Assembly: GCF_001427125.1 (NCBI RefSeq)
Contig: NZ_LMGK01000012.1
Location: forward strand, 365,430-429,429
Origin: Pseudomonas sp. Root562
GTDB taxonomy: Bacteria; Pseudomonadota; Gammaproteobacteria; Pseudomonadales; Pseudomonadaceae
Length of the DNA: 64,000 nt
Direction of reading: 5' to 3'
Shown: one piece after another, positions 56,057 through 64,000 of the stretch
Position numbering within the stretch: position 1 is the first letter of the stretch
Layout of the letters: each line of letters opens with the position of its first letter
Translations under genes and position numbers: made by a program
Notes under the pieces: model-generated
Databases searched by the model: none
Seen by the model: the letters and a program-made list of their open reading frames with translations, nothing else
What the model was told of the DNA's origin: nothing

Positions 56057-56698
56057 ATGCGTAATCTGATTATCAGCGCCGTTTTTGCCGCTGCCAGCCT
56101 GTTCGGCATGACTGCCCAGGCCGCCGAAGCCCCAGCCGCCCCTTACGTAGAACTGAGCAATCCGGTTCCGGTAGCCGTGCCTGGCAAAATCGAAGTGGTG
56201 GAACTGTTCTGGTATGGCTGCCCTCACTGCTATCACTTTGAACCGACCATCAATCCATGGGCTGAAAAACTGCCATCGGACGTGAACTTCAAGCGTATTC
56301 CAGCGATGTTCGGCGGTCCTTGGGACGCTCATGGCCAGATGTTCCTGACCCTCGAATCCATGGGTGTCGAGCATAAGGTCCATGCCGCGGTGTTCGACGC
56401 AATCCAGAACAAGAAAATGAAGCTGACCGACAAGAATGACATGGCCGACTTCCTGGCTACGCAAGGCGTAGACAAGGAAAAATTCCTGGCCACCTTCGAC
56501 TCCTTCGCGATCAAGGGTCAGGTTGTTCAAGCCCGTGAATTGGCCAAGAAGTATGAAATCACCGGCGTTCCAACCCTGGTCGTGAACGGCAAGTACCGCT
56601 TCGATGTGGGCTCCGCCGGCGGTGCCGAACAAGCGCTGCAACTGGCCGACAAACTGATCGACAAAGAGCGAGCGGCTACCAAGGCTGCCGCCAACTAA
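56057..56698 (+). CDS. dsbA: Thiol:disulfide interchange protein DsbA
   Basis: A 213-residue periplasmic oxidase with signal peptide ending AQA and thioredoxin-fold active site C55-P-H-C58 (FWYGCPHCYHFEP). The cis-proline loop is TGVPTLVVNGKY. It introduces disulfides into secreted proteins, including many virulence and motility factors. AGGAG lies 6 bases before the ATG. Confidence 0.96.
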   Translation: MRNLIISAVFAAASLFGMTAQAAEAPAAPYVELSNPVPVAVPGKIEVVELFWYGCPHCYHFEPTINPWAEKLPSDVNFKRIPAMFGGPWDAHGQMFLTLESMGVEHKVHAAVFDAIQNKKMKLTDKNDMADFLATQGVDKEKFLATFDSFAIKGQVVQARELAKKYEITGVPTLVVNGKYRFDVGSAGGAEQALQLADKLIDKERAATKAAAN

Positions 56699-56712
56699 GG
56701 GCAGTACCCGCC

Positions 56713-57591
56713 ATGCGCCGCTGGGGTACTGAACGCGTCGTTGGCCTGCATGATCCGCGGGTCAACGAACATCATCTGGAATCCACGGGCCTGCCCGCAG
56801 ACAGTCGTCTGCGCTTGCTCAGTTTCAATATTCAGGTCGGCATCAGTACCGAGCGTTATCGGCATTACCTGACCCGCGGCTGGCAGCATTTGCTGCCCCA
56901 TACCGGGCGGGCCGATAACCTGCAAAAAATCGGCAATCTGCTGGGCGACTTCGATCTGGTCGCCTTGCAGGAAGCCGACGGCGGCAGCCTGCGCTCAGGC
57001 TACGTCAATCAAGTCGAACACCTGGCCCAGCTCGGCGCCTTCCCCTACTGGTATCAACAACTCAATCGCAATCTCGGACGCCTCGGCCAGCACAGCAATG
57101 GCGTGCTCAGCCGCCTGCGCCCGTGGGCGATCGAGGATCATCCGCTGCCGGGGCCCAAGGGTCGCGGAGCGATTCTGGTGCGTTTCGGCGAAGGACCGGA
57201 AGCGCTGGTGGTGGTCATGATGCACCTGGCATTGGGTGCACGCGCCCGAAGCATGCAACTGGCCTACATCCGCGAATTGATCGGCGGTTACAAACATCAG
57301 GTGCTGATGGGTGACATGAACACCCATGCCAGCGACCTGCTGCAACACTCGCCGTTGCGCGACCTTGGCCTGCTCGCCCCTCAACTCGAAGCGACATTCC
57401 CCAGCTGGCGCCCGCAGCGCTGCCTGGACCATATTCTGCTGAGCCCGTCCCTGACCCTCGAAAAGGTCGAGGTGCTGGCCCAACCCATTTCCGATCACCT
57501 GCCGGTCGCGGTAGAGATTCGTCTGCCGGGTTCGCTCACGGCTGATGCATTGCCCGCGTTGAGTCCTGCCCTTCGCGGAACCCCTGAATGA
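56713..57591 (+). CDS. Endonuclease/exonuclease/phosphatase family protein
   Basis: A 292-residue EEP-fold hydrolase. Conserved segments are LRLLSFNIQVG (metal Asn), DLVALQEADGG (metal Glu), HNG/NGVLSRL, MMHLALGARARSMQL (catalytic His), LMGDMNTHA (Asp-Asn pair) and ISDHLPVAVEI (C-terminal Asp-His). The substrate, DNA or phospholipid/phosphoester, cannot be told. It overlaps the GGDEF gene downstream by four bases, so the two are coupled. Confidence 0.88.
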   Translation: MRRWGTERVVGLHDPRVNEHHLESTGLPADSRLRLLSFNIQVGISTERYRHYLTRGWQHLLPHTGRADNLQKIGNLLGDFDLVALQEADGGSLRSGYVNQVEHLAQLGAFPYWYQQLNRNLGRLGQHSNGVLSRLRPWAIEDHPLPGPKGRGAILVRFGEGPEALVVVMMHLALGARARSMQLAYIRELIGGYKHQVLMGDMNTHASDLLQHSPLRDLGLLAPQLEATFPSWRPQRCLDHILLSPSLTLEKVEVLAQPISDHLPVAVEIRLPGSLTADALPALSPALRGTPE

Positions 57592-59624
57592 GCGACGAAA
57601 CACAGCGCTGGAAAGAGAAGTACCTCAAAAGCATCGAACACCAGGAAAAGCTCGAACGCCGCTGGGACGCCCGGCTCGATTTGTTGCGTCGCGGGCTGGT
57701 GCGCAGCACCCTGGCCGCAGAAGGCACCGATCGCGCCGTTGACCAGTGCATGAAGGAAATGCGCGAGGTGGTGCGCACCGACGACATGGACGCCGGTCTG
57801 GCCGCCCTGCTCCCGCGCCTGGAAAAAGCCGTACTCGACTCCGAACAGCGCCGGGAAACCCGGGTCAACCAGACCAGCGCCGCGTTGAACGCGTTGGTCA
57901 CTCAACTGCAAACATTACCGCTGCCTCGAGAAGTCAGTCGCCCGCTCAAGAATTTTGCCAAGCAACTGGACAGCCGGGTCAGTCAGGCTCGCGAAATTCC
58001 ACTGCTGCTCAGTGAACTGAGCGGTCTGCAAGGCAAGGCCCTGAGTCAGCTGGAAAGCCTGCCAGAACCCGAACGTCCAGGCCTGCTAAAGCGGTTGTTC
58101 GGTCACCGCGACTCAGATGATCTACAAGTCACGGCCACAGCCAACCCAGCCGCCAGTGCGCCTCTGGCCGTGACCGTGGCGGTACCTGCGGTTGCCACAA
58201 CGGCTGAAACAACCAGCGAAATCCTGTTCACGGCCGAACCAATGCCTGTGGAACCGCCGGCCAACGCCTCCACAGTCGTCGCCCACCCGCCACACCCGAC
58301 ACCTGCAGTGGCGATAGAGCCCGACGTCGCCGCACCGCTCGTTCCATCCTTCAATGAACCGCACGATGCCCCCGAAACTGATCGCGCCGTGTACGTTGAA
58401 CAACCCCCTACTGGTATCGTCGAGCCCGCTAGCGGGAATGAGCTGCAAACCAATCCGGACGAACTTACCCCCGCTCCCTTACCCGAGCCGGCGTTGTTGC
58501 CTCCAAGCGCGGCAACAGGCGATTCCGGGCAGGTCGGGCACGATATGTTTTACGCGCTGCCGGACTCTCCCGAGCCGTCCTACAGCTCGGTGGCCAAACA
58601 CATTGAGCAAACCCTGCTCGGCTTGCTTGACGATCTCACGCTACCTGAACGCCATCGGCCTCAAGCAGAGTCGATGCGTGATCGCTTGAAAAATGGTCTG
58701 AACTGGTACGAATTGCTACCGATCCTCGACGATCTGGCAACCTTGATGCTAGCGATTTCGGACAGCGGCCAGCATGAATTCGAAGCCTATCTGCAACGCC
58801 TCAACGAGCGTCTCGAGTCGTTCCAGAGCAACCTGCAAGCTGCCAGCGCCGATCACGCCGACAGCCGCACGGCCGCGCATGCCCTGGACACGCAAATTCG
58901 CGAACAGGTCGGCGGCCTGCAAACCAGCATGCACGAAGCTGCAGACCTGGAAGGTCTGAAGCACGTTCTGGAAAACCATCTCGAAGGCTTGCTCGGCACC
59001 ATGGACGAGCATCGCAAGCAACGCGACGAACGCGAGCAGGAAGTGGCCGCTCGCCTGCAAAGCCTGGCCGAACGGGTGGCACATATGGAGCAGGAAGCTT
59101 CAGGTTTTCGCGAACACCTCGAAGAGCAGCGCCAGAAAGCCTTGATCGACCCGCTCACCGGCCTGCCCAACCGCGCCGCCTGGAGCGAACGCCTGGATCA
59201 CGAGATCGGCCAATGGCAGCAACATGGCAATACGCTGATGCTGGCGATGCTCGACCTCGATCATTTCAAACGCATCAACGATAACTACGGTCACCTGGCG
59301 GGGGACAAAGTGCTGAAAATCATCGCCACGGTGCTGCGCAAGCGACTGCGCGGGACAGACTTCATTGCCCGCTTTGGCGGAGAAGAGTTTGTTCTGTTAT
59401 TACCGTCGACAGTCCCGGCGGCCGGCCTGAAACTGCTGGAACACCTGCGAGCATCGATCGAGGCTTGCCCGTTCCACTTCAAGGGCGAGCGGGTCACGAT
59501 CACGATTTCCATGGGGCTTGCCGCCTTCAAGCCCGGCGAACACAGCGATCTGGTGCTCAAAAGAGCCGATCAGGCGTTGTATCGGGCAAAAAATGCCGGA
59601 CGCAACCGGGTGGAGCTGGGCTGA
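57588..59624 (+). CDS. Diguanylate cyclase with long coiled-coil N-terminus
   Basis: 678 residues. A helical N-terminus (1-180) and a low-complexity Ala/Pro/Thr linker (about 185-310) precede a second helical region (about 330-510) and a C-terminal GGDEF domain. The active site is GGEEF at 597-601, and the RGTD inhibitory-site motif is at 588-591, five residues before it. It should make c-di-GMP and be feedback-inhibited by it. No membrane helix is seen. It corresponds in position to PA5487 (DgcH). Confidence 0.9.
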   Translation: MSDETQRWKEKYLKSIEHQEKLERRWDARLDLLRRGLVRSTLAAEGTDRAVDQCMKEMREVVRTDDMDAGLAALLPRLEKAVLDSEQRRETRVNQTSAALNALVTQLQTLPLPREVSRPLKNFAKQLDSRVSQAREIPLLLSELSGLQGKALSQLESLPEPERPGLLKRLFGHRDSDDLQVTATANPAASAPLAVTVAVPAVATTAETTSEILFTAEPMPVEPPANASTVVAHPPHPTPAVAIEPDVAAPLVPSFNEPHDAPETDRAVYVEQPPTGIVEPASGNELQTNPDELTPAPLPEPALLPPSAATGDSGQVGHDMFYALPDSPEPSYSSVAKHIEQTLLGLLDDLTLPERHRPQAESMRDRLKNGLNWYELLPILDDLATLMLAISDSGQHEFEAYLQRLNERLESFQSNLQAASADHADSRTAAHALDTQIREQVGGLQTSMHEAADLEGLKHVLENHLEGLLGTMDEHRKQRDEREQEVAARLQSLAERVAHMEQEASGFREHLEEQRQKALIDPLTGLPNRAAWSERLDHEIGQWQQHGNTLMLAMLDLDHFKRINDNYGHLAGDKVLKIIATVLRKRLRGTDFIARFGGEEFVLLLPSTVPAAGLKLLEHLRASIEACPFHFKGERVTITISMGLAAFKPGEHSDLVLKRADQALYRAKNAGRNRVELG

Positions 59625-59721
59625 AGGCCAATTGTTCCATTTTGTTTAAATGGTCGCGATTGCCCGCGGCATGCAAGGCAGTACGTTACACTGTTGCATT
59701 ACTGTCTTGCGTGCTTTCGCC

Positions 59722-60501
59722 ATGAAATATCTTGCCCTTATCGTATCGCTCGTTGTGCTGGCTGGCTGCGCCAGTGGCCCCCGCTACGACACCCGTTATC
59801 CATCTGCCAACCACGACAGTCGCATTCAGTTTGTGGTGCTGCACTACACCTCCACATCAATGGAGCGATCGGTGCAATTACTGACCCACGGCGAAGTCAG
59901 CGCCCACTACCTGATCGGCGACGACAAAAACGCGACCATTTATAAACTGATGGATGAAAACCTGCGGGCCTGGCATGCCGGGGAAAGCCAATGGCAAGGC
60001 CGCACCTGGATGAACTCCAGCTCCCTTGGTATCGAAATCGTCAACCCGGGTTTCAAGGACACTCCGACCGGACGCCTCTGGTATCCCTACACAGAAGCGC
60101 AGGTCCAGTCGTTGATCGTCTTGCTCAAAGACATCAGCCAGCGCTACAAAATCAGCCCTCGCAGCATTGTCGGCCATAGCGATATCGCGCCGTTGCGTAA
60201 ACTCGATCCCGGCCCGCTATTCCCCTGGAAACGCCTGGCCGCCGAAGGCATTGGCATTTGGCCAAACGAACAGGCGGTCGCCCGGCAGCAAACGCAATTC
60301 GAGACGCAGCTACCGAGCATCTCCTGGTATCAGGCGCAGCTGGCACGCGCGGGGTACGAAACACCACAGACTGGCGAACTGGACGTCGCCACACGGCATG
60401 TCATTGCAGCCTTTCAAATGCATTTCCGCCCGTCCCGTTTCGATGGCACGCCGGACGCACAAACTGCTGCGCTGCTACAGGTATTGAATCAGACAAAATA
60501 A
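59722..60501 (+). CDS. ampDh2: N-acetylmuramoyl-L-alanine amidase, AmpDh2-like lipoprotein
   Basis: A 259-residue lipoprotein (lipobox VVLAGCAS) with an amidase_2 domain. Zinc ligands are expected at the His of FVVLHYTS, the His of SIVGHSDIAPLRKLDPG and the nearby Asp, with catalytic Glu in SLGIEIVNPG. A C-terminal peptidoglycan-binding domain (about 195-259, TGELDVATRHVIAAFQMHF) follows. The ATG at 59722 gives the signal peptide. It cleaves peptide stems from murein or anhydro-muropeptides in the periplasm and can affect AmpC induction. Confidence 0.9.
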   Translation: MKYLALIVSLVVLAGCASGPRYDTRYPSANHDSRIQFVVLHYTSTSMERSVQLLTHGEVSAHYLIGDDKNATIYKLMDENLRAWHAGESQWQGRTWMNSSSLGIEIVNPGFKDTPTGRLWYPYTEAQVQSLIVLLKDISQRYKISPRSIVGHSDIAPLRKLDPGPLFPWKRLAAEGIGIWPNEQAVARQQTQFETQLPSISWYQAQLARAGYETPQTGELDVATRHVIAAFQMHFRPSRFDGTPDAQTAALLQVLNQTK

Positions 60502-60577
60502 TGACGGCCGCCCGACGGTCAGCGCGTTTTTTTCATCAGCAGCTATAACTCATTGGTAATTCTTCGGATATTCCACA

Positions 60578-62191
60578 ATGCCTGCTGCTCGAGAGACATT
60601 TCGTAGTTGGTTCTATCGCCCGTGGTTTCTGGCGATGCTGGCTGCTGTCCTGAGCGCAACAATGATGATGGCAGGCAGTTACTTCATCGCCATCCACCAG
60701 CTTGAGCAAGAAGAAAGCCGGGAAATGAACGCCCAGGGCGAACGTTTTCTCGCTCGCCTGGAACAATTGTTTGGGCAACTGAGGGAAAGCCTCGATGACC
60801 TGGAAGCCCAACCGCTGCGAAGTTGCGATGACGAAATGATCGCGACGTTGCAGCAAGTGAGCTTCAACTATCGGTTCGTATACGAAGCGGCCTATATGGA
60901 CGCCTCGCGTATCTGCTCCAACCGCCCACGCCAGGAAGGTTTGTCGCTGGTGCGGGCACCGGACATCAAAGGACCGACCTACAGCTACTGGCTCAACACC
61001 ACCACCGAACCCGATGAAAACCGCGCCGCGCTGATGCTCGGCCGCGGCAACTTCCGTGTGGCCACTTCTCGCGGCCATTTGACCGACATGGTCGACCTGT
61101 CACCGGGCAGCAGCCTGTTGGTGATCCTTGACCACGGCACGCGGGCGATACCAGTGCTCGGTGTTTCCCAGGTGTGGCCACCGACGGAGTCCTGGCCACC
61201 AAAGACCCGCGATGCCTTGCTCGTCACGCACACCCGCCTGATTTACCGAATGCCCACCGACAACCCGGAATACCAATTGGTCCTGATCAGCCCGCGCACC
61301 GGCACGCACATTCCGCCCGTATGGTGGTGGCTGCTCCCTGTGTGTCTGTTGCTGTCAGCCTGCGTGGGTTTCCTGGTGTTCCTGCTGGTGCGCCAACGCC
61401 AATCGCTGGATGCTGAGTTGACCGGGGCCATACGCCGGGGCGAATTGCAGGTGTTGTATCAACCGATCTTCGATCTCGACAGCCGCAACTGCGTTGGCGC
61501 CGAAGCCTTGCTGCGCTGGCGACGACCCGATGGCACGCTGACCAGCCCCGACCTGTTCATCCCGATGGCAGAGAACACCGGGCAGATCCGCCAGATGACC
61601 GACTTCGTCCTGCAACGCCTGCTTGAACAACTTGGGCAACTGCTTCGGGCCAATCCGCAGCTGTACATCTCCGTCAACCTGGCGGCGTGCGATGTGATGG
61701 TTCCACGCATCGGCCAGGTGATGGCGCGCCTGCTGACGTTGCATCGAGTGGCAGCCAAGCAGATTGCCTTTGAAGTGACCGAACGGGGTTTGATCGATGT
61801 GGTGGTCGCCCGAGAGAACCTGCAAGCCTTGCGCGATGTCGGACATCAAGTGCTGATCGATGATTTCGGCACCGGCTATTGCAGCCTGGCTTACCTGCAA
61901 ACCCTGCCGGTGGATTGCCTGAAGATCGACAAGGCTTTCATCGATGCGCTGGGCCATGACGCCGCAAGCAGTGGCGTAGCCCCGCACATCATCCACATGG
62001 CGCAATCCCTGCACCTGAAGGTGATTGCCGAAGGCATTGAGCATGAAGCCCAGGCAGCGTTACTGAGCAGTGAAGGTGTGAAGTTCGGCCAAGGCTGGTT
62101 GTTCGCCCACGCGCTGAGCGCCGTGCAGTTCATCGAACTGATTACCCGCGGGCGCCGGCTGACCAACCGGCGCCTGGATGACGAGGCCTGA
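60578..62191 (+). CDS. CSS-motif EAL-domain c-di-GMP phosphodiesterase
   Basis: 537 residues. Two membrane helices (about 18-38 and 248-275) frame a periplasmic CSS-motif domain with cysteines in LRSCDDEM and RICSNRP. The cytoplasmic EAL domain has EAL at 309-311 (GAEALLRWRRPDG), VNLAACDV, FEVTERGLIDV, LIDDFGTGYCSL and KIDKAFID, so catalysis is expected. In E. coli, DsbA/DsbB-dependent redox of CSS cysteines controls such enzymes; dsbA is nearby here. Confidence 0.92.
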   Translation: MPAARETFRSWFYRPWFLAMLAAVLSATMMMAGSYFIAIHQLEQEESREMNAQGERFLARLEQLFGQLRESLDDLEAQPLRSCDDEMIATLQQVSFNYRFVYEAAYMDASRICSNRPRQEGLSLVRAPDIKGPTYSYWLNTTTEPDENRAALMLGRGNFRVATSRGHLTDMVDLSPGSSLLVILDHGTRAIPVLGVSQVWPPTESWPPKTRDALLVTHTRLIYRMPTDNPEYQLVLISPRTGTHIPPVWWWLLPVCLLLSACVGFLVFLLVRQRQSLDAELTGAIRRGELQVLYQPIFDLDSRNCVGAEALLRWRRPDGTLTSPDLFIPMAENTGQIRQMTDFVLQRLLEQLGQLLRANPQLYISVNLAACDVMVPRIGQVMARLLTLHRVAAKQIAFEVTERGLIDVVVARENLQALRDVGHQVLIDDFGTGYCSLAYLQTLPVDCLKIDKAFIDALGHDAASSGVAPHIIHMAQSLHLKVIAEGIEHEAQAALLSSEGVKFGQGWLFAHALSAVQFIELITRGRRLTNRRLDDEA

Positions 62192-62194
62192 AGC

Positions 62195-63985
62195 CTACAC
62201 CGACAGTGCCATGTAGAACTGGGTGCCCTGCCCCGGCCGCGAATAAACGCCCATCCGTCCGCCGTGCAATTGCACAATTTCCTTGCACAACGCCAGGCCG
62301 AGCCCGGCTCCGCCTTTTTTGCGGCCCACCTGGACGAAAGGCTCGAAGATCCGCCCCTGTTGCCCATAGGCAATGCCTTCGCCGTTGTCCTCGACACTGA
62401 TGATCACCCGATCGCCATGGCGCCGCGCCTGCAAGCGGATCAGCCCGCCGGCAGCGGTATGGCGCAGCGCGTTGTCGATCAGATTATCGAGCACCCGGTC
62501 CAACTGTGGTTGATCGGCCTGCAAGCGTGGCAACGGCCCCTGCACCTCAATCAACAGCTCAATGCCCTTCTCTTCGGCACCTCTGGCAAAGCGAAGCTGC
62601 GCCTGCTCCAGCAGATCCTCGATGGAGCAAGGCGCCAGCACCAGCTTCTGCAGACCGTTCTGGTAACGGGAGAAGTTCAGCAGGTCGTTGATCAGCTGCA
62701 TCAGGCGCTGCATTTCTTCGTTCACCGTGTCCAGCAGATCGGCTTCACGGGAATCCTGCGGGAAGTGCGCGCGTTCGCGAAACAGGCCGAACGCCATGTG
62801 CATGCCGGTGACCGGTGTGCGCAATTCATGGGAGGCGCGCAGCACGAATTCGCTGCGCACCCGTTCGAAGGCACGCTGCTCGGTAACGTCATGCAACACC
62901 ATGACCGCGCCGAGAATATGGCCCTGGGTGTGGCTCACTGGCGTGAGGCTGTAGGTCAACAGCCGCGTCTCGCCATCGACCTCCATGCTCAGATCTTCGG
63001 GCGCCCGCTCCAGCGTGCCGCCACGCAGAACCAATTGCAGCTGCTCATCAAGCTCAGGACGCTCCAGCGCTGTGCCCAGGCCTTGCCCGAGTCGATCACT
63101 GTCCCAGCCCAACTGACGCTGAGCCACCGGGTTGAGATGCTCCAGATGGCCCTGGCGATCGATCATCAGCAAGCCATCGTCGATGCTGTCGAGCACCGCC
63201 TGCAAACGTTGCTGACCGGCCAGCAGCTCATCGACGTTGGTCGCCTGATGCTCGCGCAGTGCCTCGGCCATGATGCCGAAGCGCCGGGTCAGCTGATTGA
63301 GCTCGACGGCCGAAGAAACCGGCAGCAAGACATCGAAATTCCCCTGCCCGATGTTATCCGCCGCTTGTGCCAGCGCCTCGATGGGTTCGCCAAAACGCCG
63401 GGCGATGGCGTGAGCGGTCACGAAGCCGATGATCAACACCGCCAACCCGACCAACCCCAGCAGGCCGGCGACCAACAGCGCCCGCTCGCGAGCCTTGCGC
63501 TCGGTCGCGCCGATGTTATCCAGGGCGCGCTTGTGTTCAATGATCAAACCATTGCGCAGCGCGTTGAATCTTTCCGTGAGTTCATCGTTGCCGGACAGCA
63601 CATGAGCATGATCGGGCGAAACTTCATAGGCCCGAATAAAGCTGAGGTAATCAGCCTTGGCCTTCTTGAATCCGTACTCGTTTCCTTCGGACTGCGCTTC
63701 CTGGGCGATTCCCTGGTCCAGCAATTCGAAATAACGCCGTTTGGAGGCTTCGAAGGCTTGAGAATCAGGGCGCTCGCTGAGCATGATGATCAACTGATCG
63801 CCCAGCGTCTGGCGCAATTTAAGGCCAATATCCAGGGTGACGAAGTTGTTGCGTACCAGTGCTTCCTGACTCCCGGCCATCTGCATCACGCTGACCAGTC
63901 CGAGCAAAAGCCCGAGCAGCGCGACGGTTATCAGCGCGGAAATGCTTAAAAACAGGCGGGTCCGCAACTTCATCGCCAGCTTCAT
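62195..63985 (-). CDS. kinB: Sensor histidine kinase KinB
   Basis: 596 residues. An N-terminal helix (FLSISALITVALLGLLLGL), a periplasmic sensor, a second helix (ALLVAGLLGLVGLAVLIIGFV) and a HAMP domain near 195-250 come first. A PAS domain (about 260-370), HisKA with H386 (ASHELRTPVTG) and HATPase (DNLIDNALRHTA, GAGLGLALCKEIV) follow. KinB pairs with the NtrC-type regulator AlgB to control alginate and virulence; algB would lie just right of the window. It is convergent with the EAL gene, 3 bases apart. A start four codons in is also possible. Confidence 0.93.
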   Translation of the reverse strand: MKLAMKLRTRLFLSISALITVALLGLLLGLVSVMQMAGSQEALVRNNFVTLDIGLKLRQTLGDQLIIMLSERPDSQAFEASKRRYFELLDQGIAQEAQSEGNEYGFKKAKADYLSFIRAYEVSPDHAHVLSGNDELTERFNALRNGLIIEHKRALDNIGATERKARERALLVAGLLGLVGLAVLIIGFVTAHAIARRFGEPIEALAQAADNIGQGNFDVLLPVSSAVELNQLTRRFGIMAEALREHQATNVDELLAGQQRLQAVLDSIDDGLLMIDRQGHLEHLNPVAQRQLGWDSDRLGQGLGTALERPELDEQLQLVLRGGTLERAPEDLSMEVDGETRLLTYSLTPVSHTQGHILGAVMVLHDVTEQRAFERVRSEFVLRASHELRTPVTGMHMAFGLFRERAHFPQDSREADLLDTVNEEMQRLMQLINDLLNFSRYQNGLQKLVLAPCSIEDLLEQAQLRFARGAEEKGIELLIEVQGPLPRLQADQPQLDRVLDNLIDNALRHTAAGGLIRLQARRHGDRVIISVEDNGEGIAYGQQGRIFEPFVQVGRKKGGAGLGLALCKEIVQLHGGRMGVYSRPGQGTQFYMALSV

Positions 63986-64000
63986 CGGAGGCGACTCACA

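Noticed and set aside
62264..63949. Long plus-strand open frame opposite kinB
   Set aside because: The same GC-driven shadow effect; kinB on the minus strand has complete HAMP, HisKA and HATPase motifs.

Overview
The window is a piece of a Pseudomonas chromosome, most likely from the P. fluorescens group. It is GC-rich and densely packed. Its gene order is a set of known Pseudomonas neighbourhoods: rph-yicC-gmk-rpoZ-spoT-ridA, exbB-exbD-tonB-oxyR-recG, metNIQ and znuABC-zur, and thrB-polA-engB-cytochromes-dsbA-kinB. Between genes it carries the palindromic repeats typical of fluorescent pseudomonads. All identifications come from reading motifs and from family knowledge; no database search was run.

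Layout. 1-6.9 kb: housekeeping genes (partial RNase PH, YicC, guanylate kinase, RNA polymerase omega, SpoT, RidA), a lipoprotein and an NAD-dependent epimerase-like protein. 7.1-13.9 kb: the ExbB-ExbD-TonB energiser, OxyR, RecG and a YbaK-HDOD fusion. 14.0-16.3 kb: a CGNR regulator divergent from an alpha/beta hydrolase with a shared repeat-rich promoter region, then a small SCP2-like protein. 16.4-36.6 kb: a complete-looking type VI secretion (T6SS) core cluster on the minus strand in the order tssA-B-C-E-F-G-clpV-sfa-orfX-fha-tssJ-K-L-M-stp1-stk1. This is the order of the P. aeruginosa HSI-II (H2) locus. No hcp, vgrG or PAAR gene is present in the window. 37.2-39.8 kb: divergent from the T6SS, a glycine-zipper/Ntox15 (Tde-type DNase) effector followed by two tandem GAD-like/DUF1851 immunity genes. 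39.86-40.5 kb: a non-coding array in which a 233-bp unit (a 105-bp palindrome plus a copied 3' end of metQ) is repeated. 40.5-45.4 kb: metQ-metI-metN, then katE. 45.4-49.6 kb: large palindromes, a PA5502-like lipoprotein, znuB-znuC-zur and divergent znuA. 49.6-54.7 kb: thrB, a DUF2782 protein, polA, the ErsA/Spot 42-position small RNA and engB. 54.9-64.0 kb: two cytochromes c, dsbA, an EEP-family hydrolase, a GGDEF protein, an AmpDh2-like amidase, a CSS-motif EAL phosphodiesterase and the sensor kinase kinB.

How it fits together. The T6SS genes overlap or abut and form one long operon encoding the membrane complex (TssJLM), baseplate (TssEFGK, TssA), sheath (TssBC), recycling ATPase (ClpV), a phospho-switch (Stk1/Stp1/Fha) and a sigma-54 activator. 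The toxin and its two immunity genes next door are the likely cargo module. The most informative non-coding items are the 233-bp repeat array, the ErsA candidate with an AlgU-type promoter, the CGNR operator repeats, a hairpin that presents the toxin gene's ribosome binding site in its loop, and an orphan terminator between tssA and the toxin gene.
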